Shown here one piece after another: positions 35,976 through 44,926 of a DNA stretch of 64,000 bases (position 1 is the first letter of the stretch; every line of letters begins with the position of its first letter). Source of the stretch: Flemingiibacterium sp045634005 (GTDB lineage: Bacteria > Bacillota > Clostridia > Oscillospirales > CAG-272); NCBI GenBank assembly GCA_045634005.1, contig JAZQZL010000018.1:12247-76246 (forward strand), written 5' to 3'. A program made the translations under genes and the position numbers. The notes under the pieces were generated by a model. It was not told where the DNA came from. It saw only the letters and a list, made by a program, of their open reading frames with translations, and ran no database searches.

Positions 35976-37834
35976 TTTTTCGACTCCTGATTTTTATAAA
36001 ATTCTATTATGGCATCGGCATTTGCACCGCTGATACCGGGCACTCTGACAAGCTCGCTTTTGTCTGCCCTTTTGATCGCCGCAATACTGCGAAAATGCGC
36101 GAGTAGGCTCTTTGCTTTCACCGTGCCGATACCGTCTATTTTTTCAAGCGTAGAATGCTTGAGTGTCTTTGATTTTGCCTTCTCCATTCGGCCCACTGTG
36201 TAGCGGTGAACCTCCTCTTGGAGCTTGTATATGAACTGAAATACCGCCTGCTCTCGAGCTATGCTAATCTCGCCCGTATCATCGGTTAAAGCACGAGTTT
36301 TGTGGAACTCGTCCTTGACCATACCGAAAACGGGAATCTCGCATCCAAGCTCTTCCATAAGCTCGCGCACAACGGACACGTGTCCCTTGCCGCCGTCGAG
36401 CAAAATAAGGTCGGGCGCAGCTCCGAACGAGTCGTCGGACAGATGCGAAAGTCTGCGTGATAATGCCTCGCGCATCGCGCCGTAGTCATCGATGCCGTCG
36501 GTTGTTTTAATTTTGAACGTGCGGTAGTCGGATTTGTTGAATTTCGTGCCGTCGGTGACAACCATTCCGGCGGTTATATTATCCTTGCCGAAGTTTGATA
36601 TGTCATACGCCTCAATGCGCTCGGGTACGACCTCGAGAGCCAACATCGAAGCAAGCTTGACGAGCATCTTGTTGTCCTTCTCCGACTGCGCCTTGTAGAG
36701 CATCGCCTGCTGCTTTGCGTTGTCATACACCATCTCACAAAGCCGTCTGCGGTCACCGCGCTCGGGTGTGCGTATATCAGGCTTATATCCAACGCGTGCG
36801 CGTATCGTTTCGGTAAGCGCCTCGAGCTCCGTATCGGGAAGTGTGAAATCGAGGATTATCTCGCGCGGCACGTACTCACGGATATTGTAAAGCTCCGAGA
36901 GAAACGCGGACATATTCTCCTCATCAATGATCTTTTCTGCAGGGAACGTAAAATGCTCGCTGTCGGTTATACTGCCGCCACGAATATAGAATACGGATAT
37001 GCACGAGCAGACCTCGTCCGAGTAAAGCGCAATAACGTCCTGCTCCTCGTCGGGTGCGCCAACTACCTTCTGACGCTGCCAAAGCTTTGAGAGCGCATCT
37101 ATGCGGTCGCGGTAACGCGCCGCCGCCTCAAACATTAAATTTTCCGAGGCATACTCCATCTTCTCGCGAAGCGAGTCCTCACACTCGCGGAATGAGCCAC
37201 GCAAAAATGCGGTTATTTCCTTAAATATTGCCCGATATTCCTCACTTGATACCTGACCCGTGCAGGGAGCGACGCAAAGTCCGATGTGACGGTTAAGGCA
37301 CGGTCTTTCCTTGCCGATGTCACGTGGGAACTCGCGGTTACACGATGCTATGCCGAAGGTTTTCTGCACCGTTCCTGCGATACTGTAAATCGCAGAAATG
37401 CTCGAATACGGACCAAAATATTTCGCTCCGTCGGCAAGACGTTTTCTTGTAACGGTAAGCTTCGGGAACTCGTCATTCAGAGTTAATTTAATATACGGAT
37501 AGGACTTTGCATCCTTGAGTCTTATGTTATATTTGGGAGCGTGTTGCTTGATAAGGCTGTTTTCGAGCGAGAGTGCTTCAATTTCCGTATCGGTCAGGAT
37601 ATAGTCGAAGCTATCAACGCTCATCACCATTCGGCGAGTTTTCTCGTTATGGTGCGCCGACTCGTGGAAATACTGAGATACGCGGTTTTTAAGTGAGCGC
37701 GACTTGCCAACGTAGATAACCTTGCCTGCCCTGTCGCGCATAATATAAACGCCCGGACGAAGCGGAAGTGAATTTGCTTTTTCAAGCAGCTGTGCGCGCT
37801 TTTCCTGTGCCTTTTGTGATGTCTGCACGTCCAT
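35972..37834 (-). CDS. uvrC: Excinuclease ABC subunit C
   Basis: 620 residues, full length. GIY-YIG nuclease at the start (PLRPGVYIMRDRAGKVIYVGKSRSLKNRV), UVR motif near residue 205-240, RNase H-like nuclease with IEAYDISNFGKDNITAGMVV and LLDGGKGHVSV, and a C-terminal helix-hairpin-helix pair (LEKIDGIGTVKAKSLL; LVRVPGISGANADAII). It makes both cuts in nucleotide excision repair with UvrAB. AGGAGG precedes the ATG at 37834. Confidence 0.96.
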   Translation of the reverse strand: MDVQTSQKAQEKRAQLLEKANSLPLRPGVYIMRDRAGKVIYVGKSRSLKNRVSQYFHESAHHNEKTRRMVMSVDSFDYILTDTEIEALSLENSLIKQHAPKYNIRLKDAKSYPYIKLTLNDEFPKLTVTRKRLADGAKYFGPYSSISAIYSIAGTVQKTFGIASCNREFPRDIGKERPCLNRHIGLCVAPCTGQVSSEEYRAIFKEITAFLRGSFRECEDSLREKMEYASENLMFEAAARYRDRIDALSKLWQRQKVVGAPDEEQDVIALYSDEVCSCISVFYIRGGSITDSEHFTFPAEKIIDEENMSAFLSELYNIREYVPREIILDFTLPDTELEALTETIRARVGYKPDIRTPERGDRRRLCEMVYDNAKQQAMLYKAQSEKDNKMLVKLASMLALEVVPERIEAYDISNFGKDNITAGMVVTDGTKFNKSDYRTFKIKTTDGIDDYGAMREALSRRLSHLSDDSFGAAPDLILLDGGKGHVSVVRELMEELGCEIPVFGMVKDEFHKTRALTDDTGEISIAREQAVFQFIYKLQEEVHRYTVGRMEKAKSKTLKHSTLEKIDGIGTVKAKSLLAHFRSIAAIKRADKSELVRVPGISGANADAIIEFYKNQESKK

Positions 37835-37873
37835 TAAAATCCACCTGCCTCCTAATGCGTTTTAAAGAAAAGG

Positions 37874-37904
37874 CGGACCGATGCCGAAAATGCACTGCGG
37901 TCCG
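37874..37904 (-). terminator. Terminator of the HPr gene
   Basis: CGGACCG...CGGTCCG stem with inner TGC/GCA pairing, followed on the - strand by CCTTTTCTTT. Confidence 0.75.
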
Positions 37905-37958
37905 TCAAAACTATTAAATCTACCGCGCCAATACGCGACTCAACACCTATAGTCGAAA

Positions 37959-38222
37959 TTATTCGCCAAAGCCGGTGTCGATAAGCTCGCACAGACCGTC
38001 GAGTGCTGCATTCTCATCGCTGCCGTCAGCAATAAGAGTGATAGTCATACCCTTGGTAATACCGAGGGAGAGTACGCCGAGAAGGCTCTTTGCGTTTACA
38101 CGTCTGTCTTCCTTCTCAACCCAAAGAGAGCTCTGGAAGGAATTTGCCTTCTGGATAAAGAACGTAGCAGGTCTTGCGTGAAGACCAACGTTATTCTGAA
38201 TAGTGACATTACGGGATATCAT
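37959..38222 (-). CDS. ptsH: HPr phosphocarrier protein
   Basis: 87 residues. The phosphotransfer histidine is in NVGLHARPATFFIQKA (residue about 15) and the regulatory serine in RVNAKSLLGVLSLGI (about 46), so it can serve in both sugar transport and, with HPr kinase, catabolite control. It is a monocistronic gene with its own terminator; no PTS enzymes lie nearby. The Crh paralogue, which lacks the histidine, is excluded. Confidence 0.94.
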   Translation of the reverse strand: MISRNVTIQNNVGLHARPATFFIQKANSFQSSLWVEKEDRRVNAKSLLGVLSLGITKGMTITLIADGSDENAALDGLCELIDTGFGE

Positions 38223-38480
38223 AGTTATACGCTCCTAACATAAGAATGAAGATTATTTGTAAGGTAAGATTTCGCAATTATAAGTGTTACCGACAACATA
38301 TAAGTATCGGTAAAAAGTCAATGTGTAATCAATACACCGATTATAGTATATCATTTTTGAAAAATAAAATCAATTGCCTTTTTGCATATAAATTATCGCG
38401 ACAAAGTACATTTTATCTGTGTTTTGCAGAACTTTTACACAGTTTTGCGTGTTTTTATGGAAATTTTTAGCACACGCCCA

Positions 38481-38509
38481 TTGACATCGCATTTGCGGTA
38501 TGATATAAT
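38481..38509 (+). promoter_or_regulatory. Consensus promoter of the first Gfo/Idh gene
   Basis: TTGACA, 17-bp spacer, TATAAT, 36 bp before the start at 38545. The rest of 38223-38480 is AT-rich without a gene. Confidence 0.9.
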
Positions 38510-38544
38510 GTTGTAACAAATCATGCCGCAAAGGAGCTGCGTAA

Positions 38545-39522
38545 ATGGATAAGGTTAAAATAGCAATACTCGGTTCAGGCTCCATAGCTCACGCAATGGC
38601 AAGAGCTATGCTGTGTGTACCAAATGCCAAAATACATTCGGTGGCATCGCGCAGCTTCGATAATGCAACTGCCTTCGCAAAGGAATTTGACGTACCGAAC
38701 GTATACACCTTCGATGAGTCGATTGCCGACACAGCACCCGACCTCTACTATATTGCCCTTCCGCACCCCCAACATTACGACTATGCGAAAAAATGCTTAC
38801 TCGCAGGCAAAAACGTACTTTGCGAAAAGCCACTTTGCATAAACGCAAAATTAGCGGAGGAGCTTTTCCTTATTGCCAAAGAAAAAGGCGTATTCTTCGC
38901 GGACAATATGTGGACGAGATTTTTACCCGCTGTGGGCATAGTCAAAAAGCTTATAGCCGACGGTGCTATTGGCGAGGTCAAGCACGTATCCGCGGCAATT
39001 TCGGAAAATTGCCTTGGTAGCCGTATGATGACAGACCCCATGATGGCAGGCGGAATGTTACTCGACTGCGGCATATACGTACTCACCTGCATTGACCTTT
39101 TGCTTGGGCGTGATATTTCCGACGTGCAGACCTCCGCGCGTCTGTCAGATGAGGGCGTTGATCTGCACAGCGTTACAACTCTTACCTTTGCCGACAAAAG
39201 GACCGCGTCGCTGTATATCTCCATGGATTCATTCTTCCCGAATAAGATCTCCGTCGCAGGAGAAACCGGATATCTTGAATTCACCTGTGCTTACAATTGG
39301 AGAAACATCGGAATATACAGAAATACGGATAAGCTTATCAGAGCCGTGGAAATTCCCGAGCAAAAAGCGGGTGGCTATGAATACATCGTATCCGCCGTGT
39401 GCGATGCTGTTATCGCAGGCAAGACCTGCTGCGAAGAAAGCACCCCCGAGGACACGCTTTACATTCTTCGTCAAATGGACGCCCTTCGCGAAGCGTGGGG
39501 ACTTAAATATCCTATGGAATAA
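38545..39522 (+). CDS. Gfo/Idh/MocA-family NAD(P)-dependent oxidoreductase (copy 1)
   Basis: 325 residues. Rossmann domain IAILGSGSIAHAMARAM at the start, the EKP motif in NVLCEKPLCINAKLAEELF (catalytic-type Lys), MWTRFLPAV and LLDCGIYVLTCIDLLLG in the substrate domain. It likely oxidises or reduces a sugar or polyol; relatives include trans-dihydrodiol and 1,5-anhydrofructose reductase types. It is about 60 percent identical by eye to the next gene, so the two arose by tandem duplication. It has its own promoter and terminator. Confidence 0.9.
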   Translation: MDKVKIAILGSGSIAHAMARAMLCVPNAKIHSVASRSFDNATAFAKEFDVPNVYTFDESIADTAPDLYYIALPHPQHYDYAKKCLLAGKNVLCEKPLCINAKLAEELFLIAKEKGVFFADNMWTRFLPAVGIVKKLIADGAIGEVKHVSAAISENCLGSRMMTDPMMAGGMLLDCGIYVLTCIDLLLGRDISDVQTSARLSDEGVDLHSVTTLTFADKRTASLYISMDSFFPNKISVAGETGYLEFTCAYNWRNIGIYRNTDKLIRAVEIPEQKAGGYEYIVSAVCDAVIAGKTCCEESTPEDTLYILRQMDALREAWGLKYPME

Positions 39523-39527
39523 GCACC

Positions 39528-39559
39528 AAAGGCTATGCGCTTTATGCGTATAGCCTTTT
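39528..39559 (+). terminator. Terminator of Gfo/Idh copy 1
   Basis: AAAGGCTAT / ATAGCCTTTT stem with GC/GC inner pairs, followed by CTGTTT. Confidence 0.7.
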
Positions 39560-39639
39560 CTGTTTGCTGTATATTTATGTGATATTTATGTTAGTTTGAT
39601 GTTATATTAGCATTATTTTGACATTATTTTAGTGTTATA

Positions 39640-39669
39640 TTGACATCCAACTTAACATTATGGTAAAAT
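39640..39669 (+). promoter_or_regulatory. Promoter of the second Gfo/Idh gene
   Basis: TTGACA, 18-bp spacer, TAAAAT. It lies in an AT-rich stretch (39575-39665) where TTATATT / TTTGACATTA-like words recur about every 15-20 bases. Confidence 0.65.
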
Positions 39670-39728
39670 TATGTTGTAGCTGTGCACTGTATACTGCGCA
39701 GAAATAGTAACCCTCAGGAGTATTTATT

Positions 39729-40706
39729 ATGGACAAGGTAAAAGTAGCGATTTTCGGTACGGGCGGTGTCGCCCACTCTATGGCAAAGGCTATGATGTGT
39801 GTAGAGGATGCAACGCTTTACGCTGTTGCGTCTATCGATGATAATGAATCAAAAAAATTCGCCGAGGAGTTCGGCATTCCTAATGCACTCACGTATGATG
39901 AAGCAATGGCAGATTCAAATATAGATCTTTGCTATATCGCTCTGCCGAATATATTTCATTTTGATTATTCAAAAAGATGCCTTCTCGCAGGCAAGAACGT
40001 TCTCTGTGAAAAGCCTCTTTGCGTAAATGCGCGCCAGGCGGAGGAGCTTTACGCTATTGCCAAAGAAAAAGGACTTTTCTTCTCCGATAATATGTGGACG
40101 AGATTTTTGCCGTCTGTTAAAATAGTTAAACAGCTTATCGACGAGGGCGCGATCGGCGAAGTACATAATTTCTTCGCTTCGATGGCGGGCGATTATACAA
40201 AGGGCAAAAAAATGCCCGATCCCAATCAGGCAGGCGGAATATTACTCGACTGCGGAATCTACGTGCTCACCTCTATGGACATTCTTCTCGGACGCGAGAT
40301 CGAAAAGCTCGAAACGTCCGCACTTCTCTCCGAGCGCGGCGTAGACCTTCGCAGCACGACGACCTTCAGCTATCCGAACGGCGTAAATGCGACACTCTTC
40401 CTTTCAATGGACACCATAAGTCCGTGCAGAATCACCGTTGGCGGCTCGAAGGGATACCTTGATTTCGCGTGCCCGTACAGTTGGCAGGATATCAACTATT
40501 TCAACCGCGAAACAGGCGAGCGCAAAAAGATCGAATTCCCCAAATACGAGGCAGGCGGATACGAATATATCGCCGGGGCAATTTGCAAAGCGATCAAGGA
40601 GGGGAAAACCTACTGCGAGGAATGCAAGCCCGAAGACACGCTTTACATTATGCATCAGATGGACACCCTTCGCGAAAAATGGGGACTCAAATACCCTATG
40701 GAATAA
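39729..40706 (+). CDS. Gfo/Idh/MocA-family NAD(P)-dependent oxidoreductase (copy 2)
   Basis: 325 residues, the same length as copy 1. Rossmann loop VAIFGTGGVAHSMAKAMM, NVLCEKPLCVNARQAEELY, MWTRFLPSV and LLDCGIYVLTSMDILLG; both end in KYPME. Differences gather in the middle region likely to face the substrate (SMAGDYTKGKKMPD against the copy 1 equivalent), so substrates may differ. AGGAG precedes the ATG. The accessory island starts nine bases after its stop. Confidence 0.9.
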   Translation: MDKVKVAIFGTGGVAHSMAKAMMCVEDATLYAVASIDDNESKKFAEEFGIPNALTYDEAMADSNIDLCYIALPNIFHFDYSKRCLLAGKNVLCEKPLCVNARQAEELYAIAKEKGLFFSDNMWTRFLPSVKIVKQLIDEGAIGEVHNFFASMAGDYTKGKKMPDPNQAGGILLDCGIYVLTSMDILLGREIEKLETSALLSERGVDLRSTTTFSYPNGVNATLFLSMDTISPCRITVGGSKGYLDFACPYSWQDINYFNRETGERKKIEFPKYEAGGYEYIAGAICKAIKEGKTYCEECKPEDTLYIMHQMDTLREKWGLKYPME

Positions 40707-40714
40707 ACAAAAAT

Positions 40715-40752
40715 CACCTGCGTCATAGAGTCGTACTCTAAAGGACAGTTTT
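40715..40752 (+). repeat. Left inverted repeat of the accessory island
   Basis: CACCTGCG, a 10-base spacer, then GTACTCTAAAGGACAGTTTT. The reverse complement appears at 52829-52867 with 19 of 20 core positions and the CACCTGCG block conserved. Confidence 0.75.
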
Positions 40753-40753
40753 C

Positions 40754-40793
40754 AAAAATACGGTATATCTCGAAAAAGGTATGCCGTATTTTG
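40754..40793 (+). terminator. Hairpin, probable terminator of Gfo/Idh copy 2
   Basis: AAAATACGG ... CCGTATTTT stem followed by GCATTT. Confidence 0.5.
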
Positions 40794-40807
40794 CATTTGG
40801 GGACACA

Positions 40808-40856
40808 AATGCAGTGCTTCGTATGCCTTAATTAAAGACATACGAAGCACTGCATT
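40808..40856. repeat. 18-bp perfect inverted repeat at the recombinase end
   Basis: AATGCAGTGCTTCGTATG and its exact complement separated by 13 bases that include TTAATTAA, then ATTTTTAT. It lies 15 bp from the stop of the serine recombinase. It may be its terminator or part of the transposon end; the loop words CTTAATTAAAGACA reappear inverted at 51630-51645, beyond tnpV. Confidence 0.7.
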
Positions 40857-40870
40857 ATTTTTATATTCAG

Positions 40871-42487
40871 TTAAAATTCGATTTTGCCTATGAAGCGGTA
40901 GAAAATTTCAACCTCTTGGTCTTTGAAGCCGTCGGGGCTTGTAACACCTTGATGGATAACGACCTTCTCAATTAGCTCGTGAAGCAGCGGGGCGGTCAGC
41001 TCCGAGATTACTGTGTATTTCTGTATCAGAGCAATCCACCGTTCTGCGTTACGCTGCGTTTCCACGCTTTCGGCAAGTCTTGCATTTAAGGCGGCGATCT
41101 TTTCGTCCAAACCTCTTTGCTCGTCTTGATAGCGTTCCCGAAGCATATCGTAGTTACGCTCGTCAATCCTTCCCATCGCGTGATCCTCGTACAGCTTCGC
41201 AAACATCGTATCAAGCTCCTTTTGCCGCTTGACCGCTTTGGCGAGTTCCTTTTTGGAAATGCTCGTTTCCGCGTCACGTTGCTTTTGTCCGTTTTTCAAT
41301 AGGCGATCTAAAAGTTCTTTTTCGTCCTTGTGCGCCAATGCTACCCACTGCTGCAATCGTATCAGCACCAAATTGTACAGCGTTTTGTAATTGATGAGGT
41401 GATTCGTACATCGTTCCTTGCCGTATTGACCGTAAGTAGAACACTCAAACGAGCGATAAACGCTGTCCTTATATTTTGTCTCCTTCAATCTCATACCGCT
41501 TTTGCAATCGGCGCATCGAAGCAATCCCGCAAAGATCTGAATCCGTCCGCTTTTCCCTGAGCGTTTCCTTTGCGAAACGTGAGCCTGCACCTGTTCCCAC
41601 AGATCCATTGAGATCAACGGCTCGTGTGTATTCTCCACGCGATACCAATCGTTCTCGTCCACCAAAACTTGTTTCTTGTTCTTAAAGGAAACGTATTTTC
41701 TTCGGTAGTGAATACTGTGTCCGATATAGGTTTCATCCTTTAGAATAAAGCCTATTTGCGGATTGGTCCAAAGATACTTTTGATTTTCGGGTTTGCCCTC
41801 AAACAGATGGGAAAAGAACCCGAATCTTTCATATTGTCGCCAAGATGGCGAAGGGATCTTTTCGCTTTCCAAGGCTCTGCGAATTTTGTTTGGTCCCAAT
41901 CCCGTAGCGGCAAGTGTGAATATCTTTCTGACTACCCAAGCGGTTTCCTCGTCGGGAACGATCTTACCCTTGATGCTTTCGTGCTTCAAATATCCGTATG
42001 GTGCGCAATATCCCGACCTTGCTCCGTTCTCAAATCTCACCTTCATTGCCGCCTTGACCTTTTTACTCGTTTGTCTTGCGTGCATCTCGTTAAGGATATT
42101 AAGGAACGGCGCAATCTCACTCTCGCCCTTTTCACTGTCAACGCCATCGCTGACCGCGATATAGCGAACGTTCTTGGACGGAAAGTAGATCTCGGTGTAC
42201 TGTCCCGTAAGGATATAATTTCTTCCGAGTCGGGATAGGTCTTTGGTAACGACACAGTTGATCTTGCCGTTTTCTATATCGTCAAGCATACGTTGAAAGC
42301 TCGGTCTATCGAAATTCGTTCCCGAATAGCCGTCATCCACGTATTCATCGACGAGCCTCAGCCCGTGTTCTCGGCAGTATTGAGTAAGCATTTGTCTTTG
42401 GTTGGATATGCTGACGCTTTCACCGTGAACGTCATCGTCACAGCTAAGTCTTAAATAAATTCCCGTATTGTAGATTTGTTGTTTCAA
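40871..42487 (-). CDS. Large serine recombinase (TnpX-like)
   Basis: 538 residues from TTG 42487, seven bases after AAGGAGG. Resolvase domain at residues 5-150 with the nucleophilic serine in IYLRLSCDDD and the conserved VDDGYSGTNFDRPSFQRMLDDI and TKDLSRLGRNY; a Recombinase domain (YGYLKHESIKGKIVPDEETAWVVRKIF), a zinc ribbon (LLRCADCKSGM ... CSTYGQYGKERCTNH) and a C-terminal coiled coil. It would excise and insert the element through a circular intermediate, as TnpX does for Tn4451. With tnpV and the MobV gene it defines a mobilizable transposon. Confidence 0.93.
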   Translation of the reverse strand: MKQQIYNTGIYLRLSCDDDVHGESVSISNQRQMLTQYCREHGLRLVDEYVDDGYSGTNFDRPSFQRMLDDIENGKINCVVTKDLSRLGRNYILTGQYTEIYFPSKNVRYIAVSDGVDSEKGESEIAPFLNILNEMHARQTSKKVKAAMKVRFENGARSGYCAPYGYLKHESIKGKIVPDEETAWVVRKIFTLAATGLGPNKIRRALESEKIPSPSWRQYERFGFFSHLFEGKPENQKYLWTNPQIGFILKDETYIGHSIHYRRKYVSFKNKKQVLVDENDWYRVENTHEPLISMDLWEQVQAHVSQRKRSGKSGRIQIFAGLLRCADCKSGMRLKETKYKDSVYRSFECSTYGQYGKERCTNHLINYKTLYNLVLIRLQQWVALAHKDEKELLDRLLKNGQKQRDAETSISKKELAKAVKRQKELDTMFAKLYEDHAMGRIDERNYDMLRERYQDEQRGLDEKIAALNARLAESVETQRNAERWIALIQKYTVISELTAPLLHELIEKVVIHQGVTSPDGFKDQEVEIFYRFIGKIEF

Positions 42488-42590
42488 ATGAGTTCCTCCT
42501 TCGTGACTCGAAACAATCCAATGGTACAATACTTGCTTACACTCGTATTATACCATAGATTGCTCTCGGATTCCATAACTTTTTGTAAAT

Positions 42591-42839
42591 TTATGATGCG
42601 CTTTCATTCTTACCGACAGGGGTAACAGCCGCCTCGTTCTGTATCACGTTCTGAACAAGCTTATTCAATTGCCGTCCGTCATCTATAAAATGCTCGGTGA
42701 TTTTAATACGTGTTTTGCCCTCGGTGTAATACAATTCGCCCTTGTAGTTACGGCTCATATCTCCCTCATCATCCTTACAATCTACAAAATGGAGCTTGTC
42801 TTTTCCAATGTTCAAAATTCTTATTCTTTTTCTACCCAT
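42591..42839 (-). CDS. Small conserved protein of the mobilizable element
   Basis: 82 residues, not recognised. A short beta-rich sequence (RKRIRILNIGKDKLHFVDCKDDEGD, then YYTEGKTRIKITEHFIDDGR). ATG 42839 is preceded by GGGGGATAATGG, which overlaps the end of the upstream gene, so the two are coupled. Its place between recombinase and relaxase matches the small accessory genes of Tn4451-like elements, but no function can be assigned. Confidence 0.7.
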   Translation of the reverse strand: MGRKRIRILNIGKDKLHFVDCKDDEGDMSRNYKGELYYTEGKTRIKITEHFIDDGRQLNKLVQNVIQNEAAVTPVGKNESAS

Positions 42840-42842
42840 CCA

Positions 42843-43130
42843 TTATCCCCCTTGTTTGTTGATCTCGTTCATCTTGGCTCTTGCCATTGCCTTGCGTTCT
42901 TCGGTATAGGGATCGGTGATGCGATAGGCAAACCTTTTCTTATCGATCTCAAAGGAAAGGCATCCAAGCTCGTCATCATCGGTCAGCCGACAGAGGTCAG
43001 GGAACTTCTCGGCAAAGGCAAGCAGCCGTTTTTTCAATGCTGTGTTGTGCGTCCGTATGACTACGGGCGCGGGTGTTTCATCAAAATAGATTTCGGTTGT
43101 CTTTTGGCTTTTGGTTTTATTCGTTATCAT
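42843..43130 (-). CDS. Small conserved protein of the mobilizable element
   Basis: About 95 residues from ATG 43130 (AGGAG upstream; an earlier ATG at 43151 overlaps that site). The middle carries EIYFDETPAPVVIRTHNTALKKRLLAFAEKFPDLCRL and LSFEIDKKRFAYRITDPYTEERKAMARAKM. No known motif is seen. Upstream 43131-43313 holds no gene. Confidence 0.7.
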   Translation of the reverse strand: MITNKTKSQKTTEIYFDETPAPVVIRTHNTALKKRLLAFAEKFPDLCRLTDDDELGCLSFEIDKKRFAYRITDPYTEERKAMARAKMNEINKQGG

Positions 43131-43313
43131 TGTTTTTTCTCCTATTTTCATAAAGCTTTTGAAGCAAGGCGTTTTTTGCTCAAAAAGGCTCGGTCAAGAG
43201 CGTTGGAAAATGCGAATTTTCCAATAGAAAGTGCCTTTTTGATGTGGGATACGATTTAAGGCGTCAGAAACAGAAAAATCTGTTTTTTCACGGTCAAGAC
43301 CGTATCCCCGGTT

Positions 43314-44315
43314 TTACTTATCCTCGCGGGCATCGCGGCTCTTGCTGCCCTTGATCTGTGCCATTATCTCGGGCGGTATCTTGTCCACAAGCCGCTTGTA
43401 GCGTTCAACCTGCTTTTCAAGAAGATATACGTCGGTCTTGTATTCCTCGATCTCTCGGTTCGCCCGATGGTTTTCAAGTTTTAGATCGAACACCTTTGAA
43501 CTCTCTCGGTCAACCTTTGCGGAAAGGCTCTCAACCTCTTTTTCAAGCCCCTCAATGTGCTTGGTGGTTTCCTTGACTTTTGATGAGAAATACTCTCCCT
43601 CCTTCGCCCACTCTCGTAGAAGTGTTAGAGCTTCTTCCGACTTGCCCTTGGCATTAAACATACCGATATTGGAGAGGATGGTTTCGACCTCGGAATACAT
43701 CTTGTCAAGATGCTCGGCTTTCTTGTAGAGCCAAACGGGAATGTGCTTGCGGTGAGTGATCTTAGCAGACTCCCCGCGTTCAATGACCTCATACTTTTCG
43801 TGCATATGCTCGTAGAAGCCGTCCTGCCAAAACTCCGATAGCCGCGCTTGGTTGCCGACGATCTCCTTTGCGGTCAATCGGTTATCCTCAGATAGTGGCA
43901 CAAAGCAAAGGTGCATATGAGGTGTTTTCTCGTCAAGGTGGATAACGGCGGATATGATGTTTTGCTCTCCCACTCGTTCCGCCATAAAATCATAGGCGCG
44001 TTTCATATAGGCGAGCATTTCATCGTGGCTCATCGGTTGGAGCAAATCGGGCGATCCAGTGATGAGCGTTTCCACAAGAAGTATACTATTCTTCTTGATG
44101 ACCGTCTTACATTCGCTCTCGGCTATGCGCACCTTTACTATCTTGCGATAGCTTTTCTGTGCGGGTGTTTTCAGATGGATATTGTCCTTGCTCTTTTCAA
44201 GGTCAATATCGGGGTTGGACTTGTAGGATTCTTTCTCTCGTTCGTTGTGTTTCTGCGCACTGAGTATCGTGCCGCCCTTGTGTTTCTTAAATCTTAAAAT
44301 TGCGTGTACTGCTAT
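43314..44315 (-). CDS. MobV-family relaxase (Mob/Pre), start codon apparently ATA
   Basis: 333 residues if read from ATA at 44315; 272 from the first conventional start, GTG 44132. The N-terminal part lost with GTG is plainly MobV (AILRFKKHKGG, QKHNEREKESYKSNPDIDLEKS) and includes the histidine of HNER that in pMV158 MobM is the DNA-attacking residue. The metal site HLDEKTPHMHL follows, then a C-terminal coiled coil. AGGAGG lies eight bases before the ATA and an in-frame TAA just upstream closes off any other start. So either ATA initiates, or an ATG mutated and the gene is weakened. It nicks oriT for mobilization. Confidence 0.82.
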   Translation of the reverse strand: MAVHAILRFKKHKGGTILSAQKHNEREKESYKSNPDIDLEKSKDNIHLKTPAQKSYRKIVKVRIAESECKTVIKKNSILLVETLITGSPDLLQPMSHDEMLAYMKRAYDFMAERVGEQNIISAVIHLDEKTPHMHLCFVPLSEDNRLTAKEIVGNQARLSEFWQDGFYEHMHEKYEVIERGESAKITHRKHIPVWLYKKAEHLDKMYSEVETILSNIGMFNAKGKSEEALTLLREWAKEGEYFSSKVKETTKHIEGLEKEVESLSAKVDRESSKVFDLKLENHRANREIEEYKTDVYLLEKQVERYKRLVDKIPPEIMAQIKGSKSRDAREDK

Positions 44316-44424
44316 AAGCGTTTCCTCCTGTTAGTCGTAATTTTGATGGATGCTTGTGAGGAAGCGAGGAGACGCGGGTACACCGCACAAACGCGGCGGC
44401 GCTGTCACGCCTTATGCTTTCGTC

Positions 44425-44461
44425 GAAGTTCTGCCGCCATTAAGTGAGGCGGCAGAACTTC
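44425..44461. repeat. 14-bp perfect hairpin
   Basis: GAAGTTCTGCCGCC / GGCGGCAGAACTTC with a 9-base loop, in the about 1-kb gene-free stretch upstream of the relaxase (44316-45341). Confidence 0.65.
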
Positions 44462-44513
44462 ACCGAAGCGGAGCAAATTTGCCTGTGCAAATTTACTCTG
44501 TGTTTATACGGTG

Positions 44514-44540
44514 TAACACACTATACCTTGCGATGCAAGG
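44514..44540 (-). other. Candidate MobV oriT / RSA site
   Basis: On the - strand CCTTGC-ATC-GCAAGG hairpin followed directly by TATAGTGTGTTACACC. The string TATAGTGTG|TTA is the MobV nick core known from pMV158 and the RSA sites of staphylococcal Pre plasmids. It lies 200 bp upstream of the relaxase in the same orientation, the usual arrangement. The nick position is inferred from those plasmids. Confidence 0.65.
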
Positions 44541-44926
44541 CGTGTGCCATCCGTTCCCTCTGGACTCCCTAAAAGGCTGCGGCGGAGCAGAAGCAATCCA
44601 ACCCCATTGCCTCTGCATCCTTGCAACCTTACGGCTCATTTCGGCACAAGCACACCCGCAGCTTGTCCCTTATTTGCCGTATCGAAGTAGACAACATTCT
44701 CACCGTTGGCTCGAATGTTTCCCTCCGCAACGGACGAGTATATCCGTTGCTACCGCCTCCGCGACCTCCTTTCTCTCGTCGGCGGTTATGTATTTGTGGG
44801 GGCAGTTATCATATATCCGACGATACTGCCGCCGTGTTTTTCGGGTGGTAACTTCTCACTTCGGCTCACTCTGAGCCGAGGTTAACCTCGCGCCAAGATG
44901 GCACGAAGCGCGGAAGAAAACAAAAA

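Noticed and set aside
39575..39665. AT-rich recurring words as a minisatellite or origin
   Set aside because: The unit length is irregular and no DnaA-box cluster is visible; only a promoter can be supported.
44350..44874. 174-codon + strand frame upstream of the relaxase
   Set aside because: It runs through a perfect hairpin, the oriT-like site and other repeats, with no domain and odd composition.
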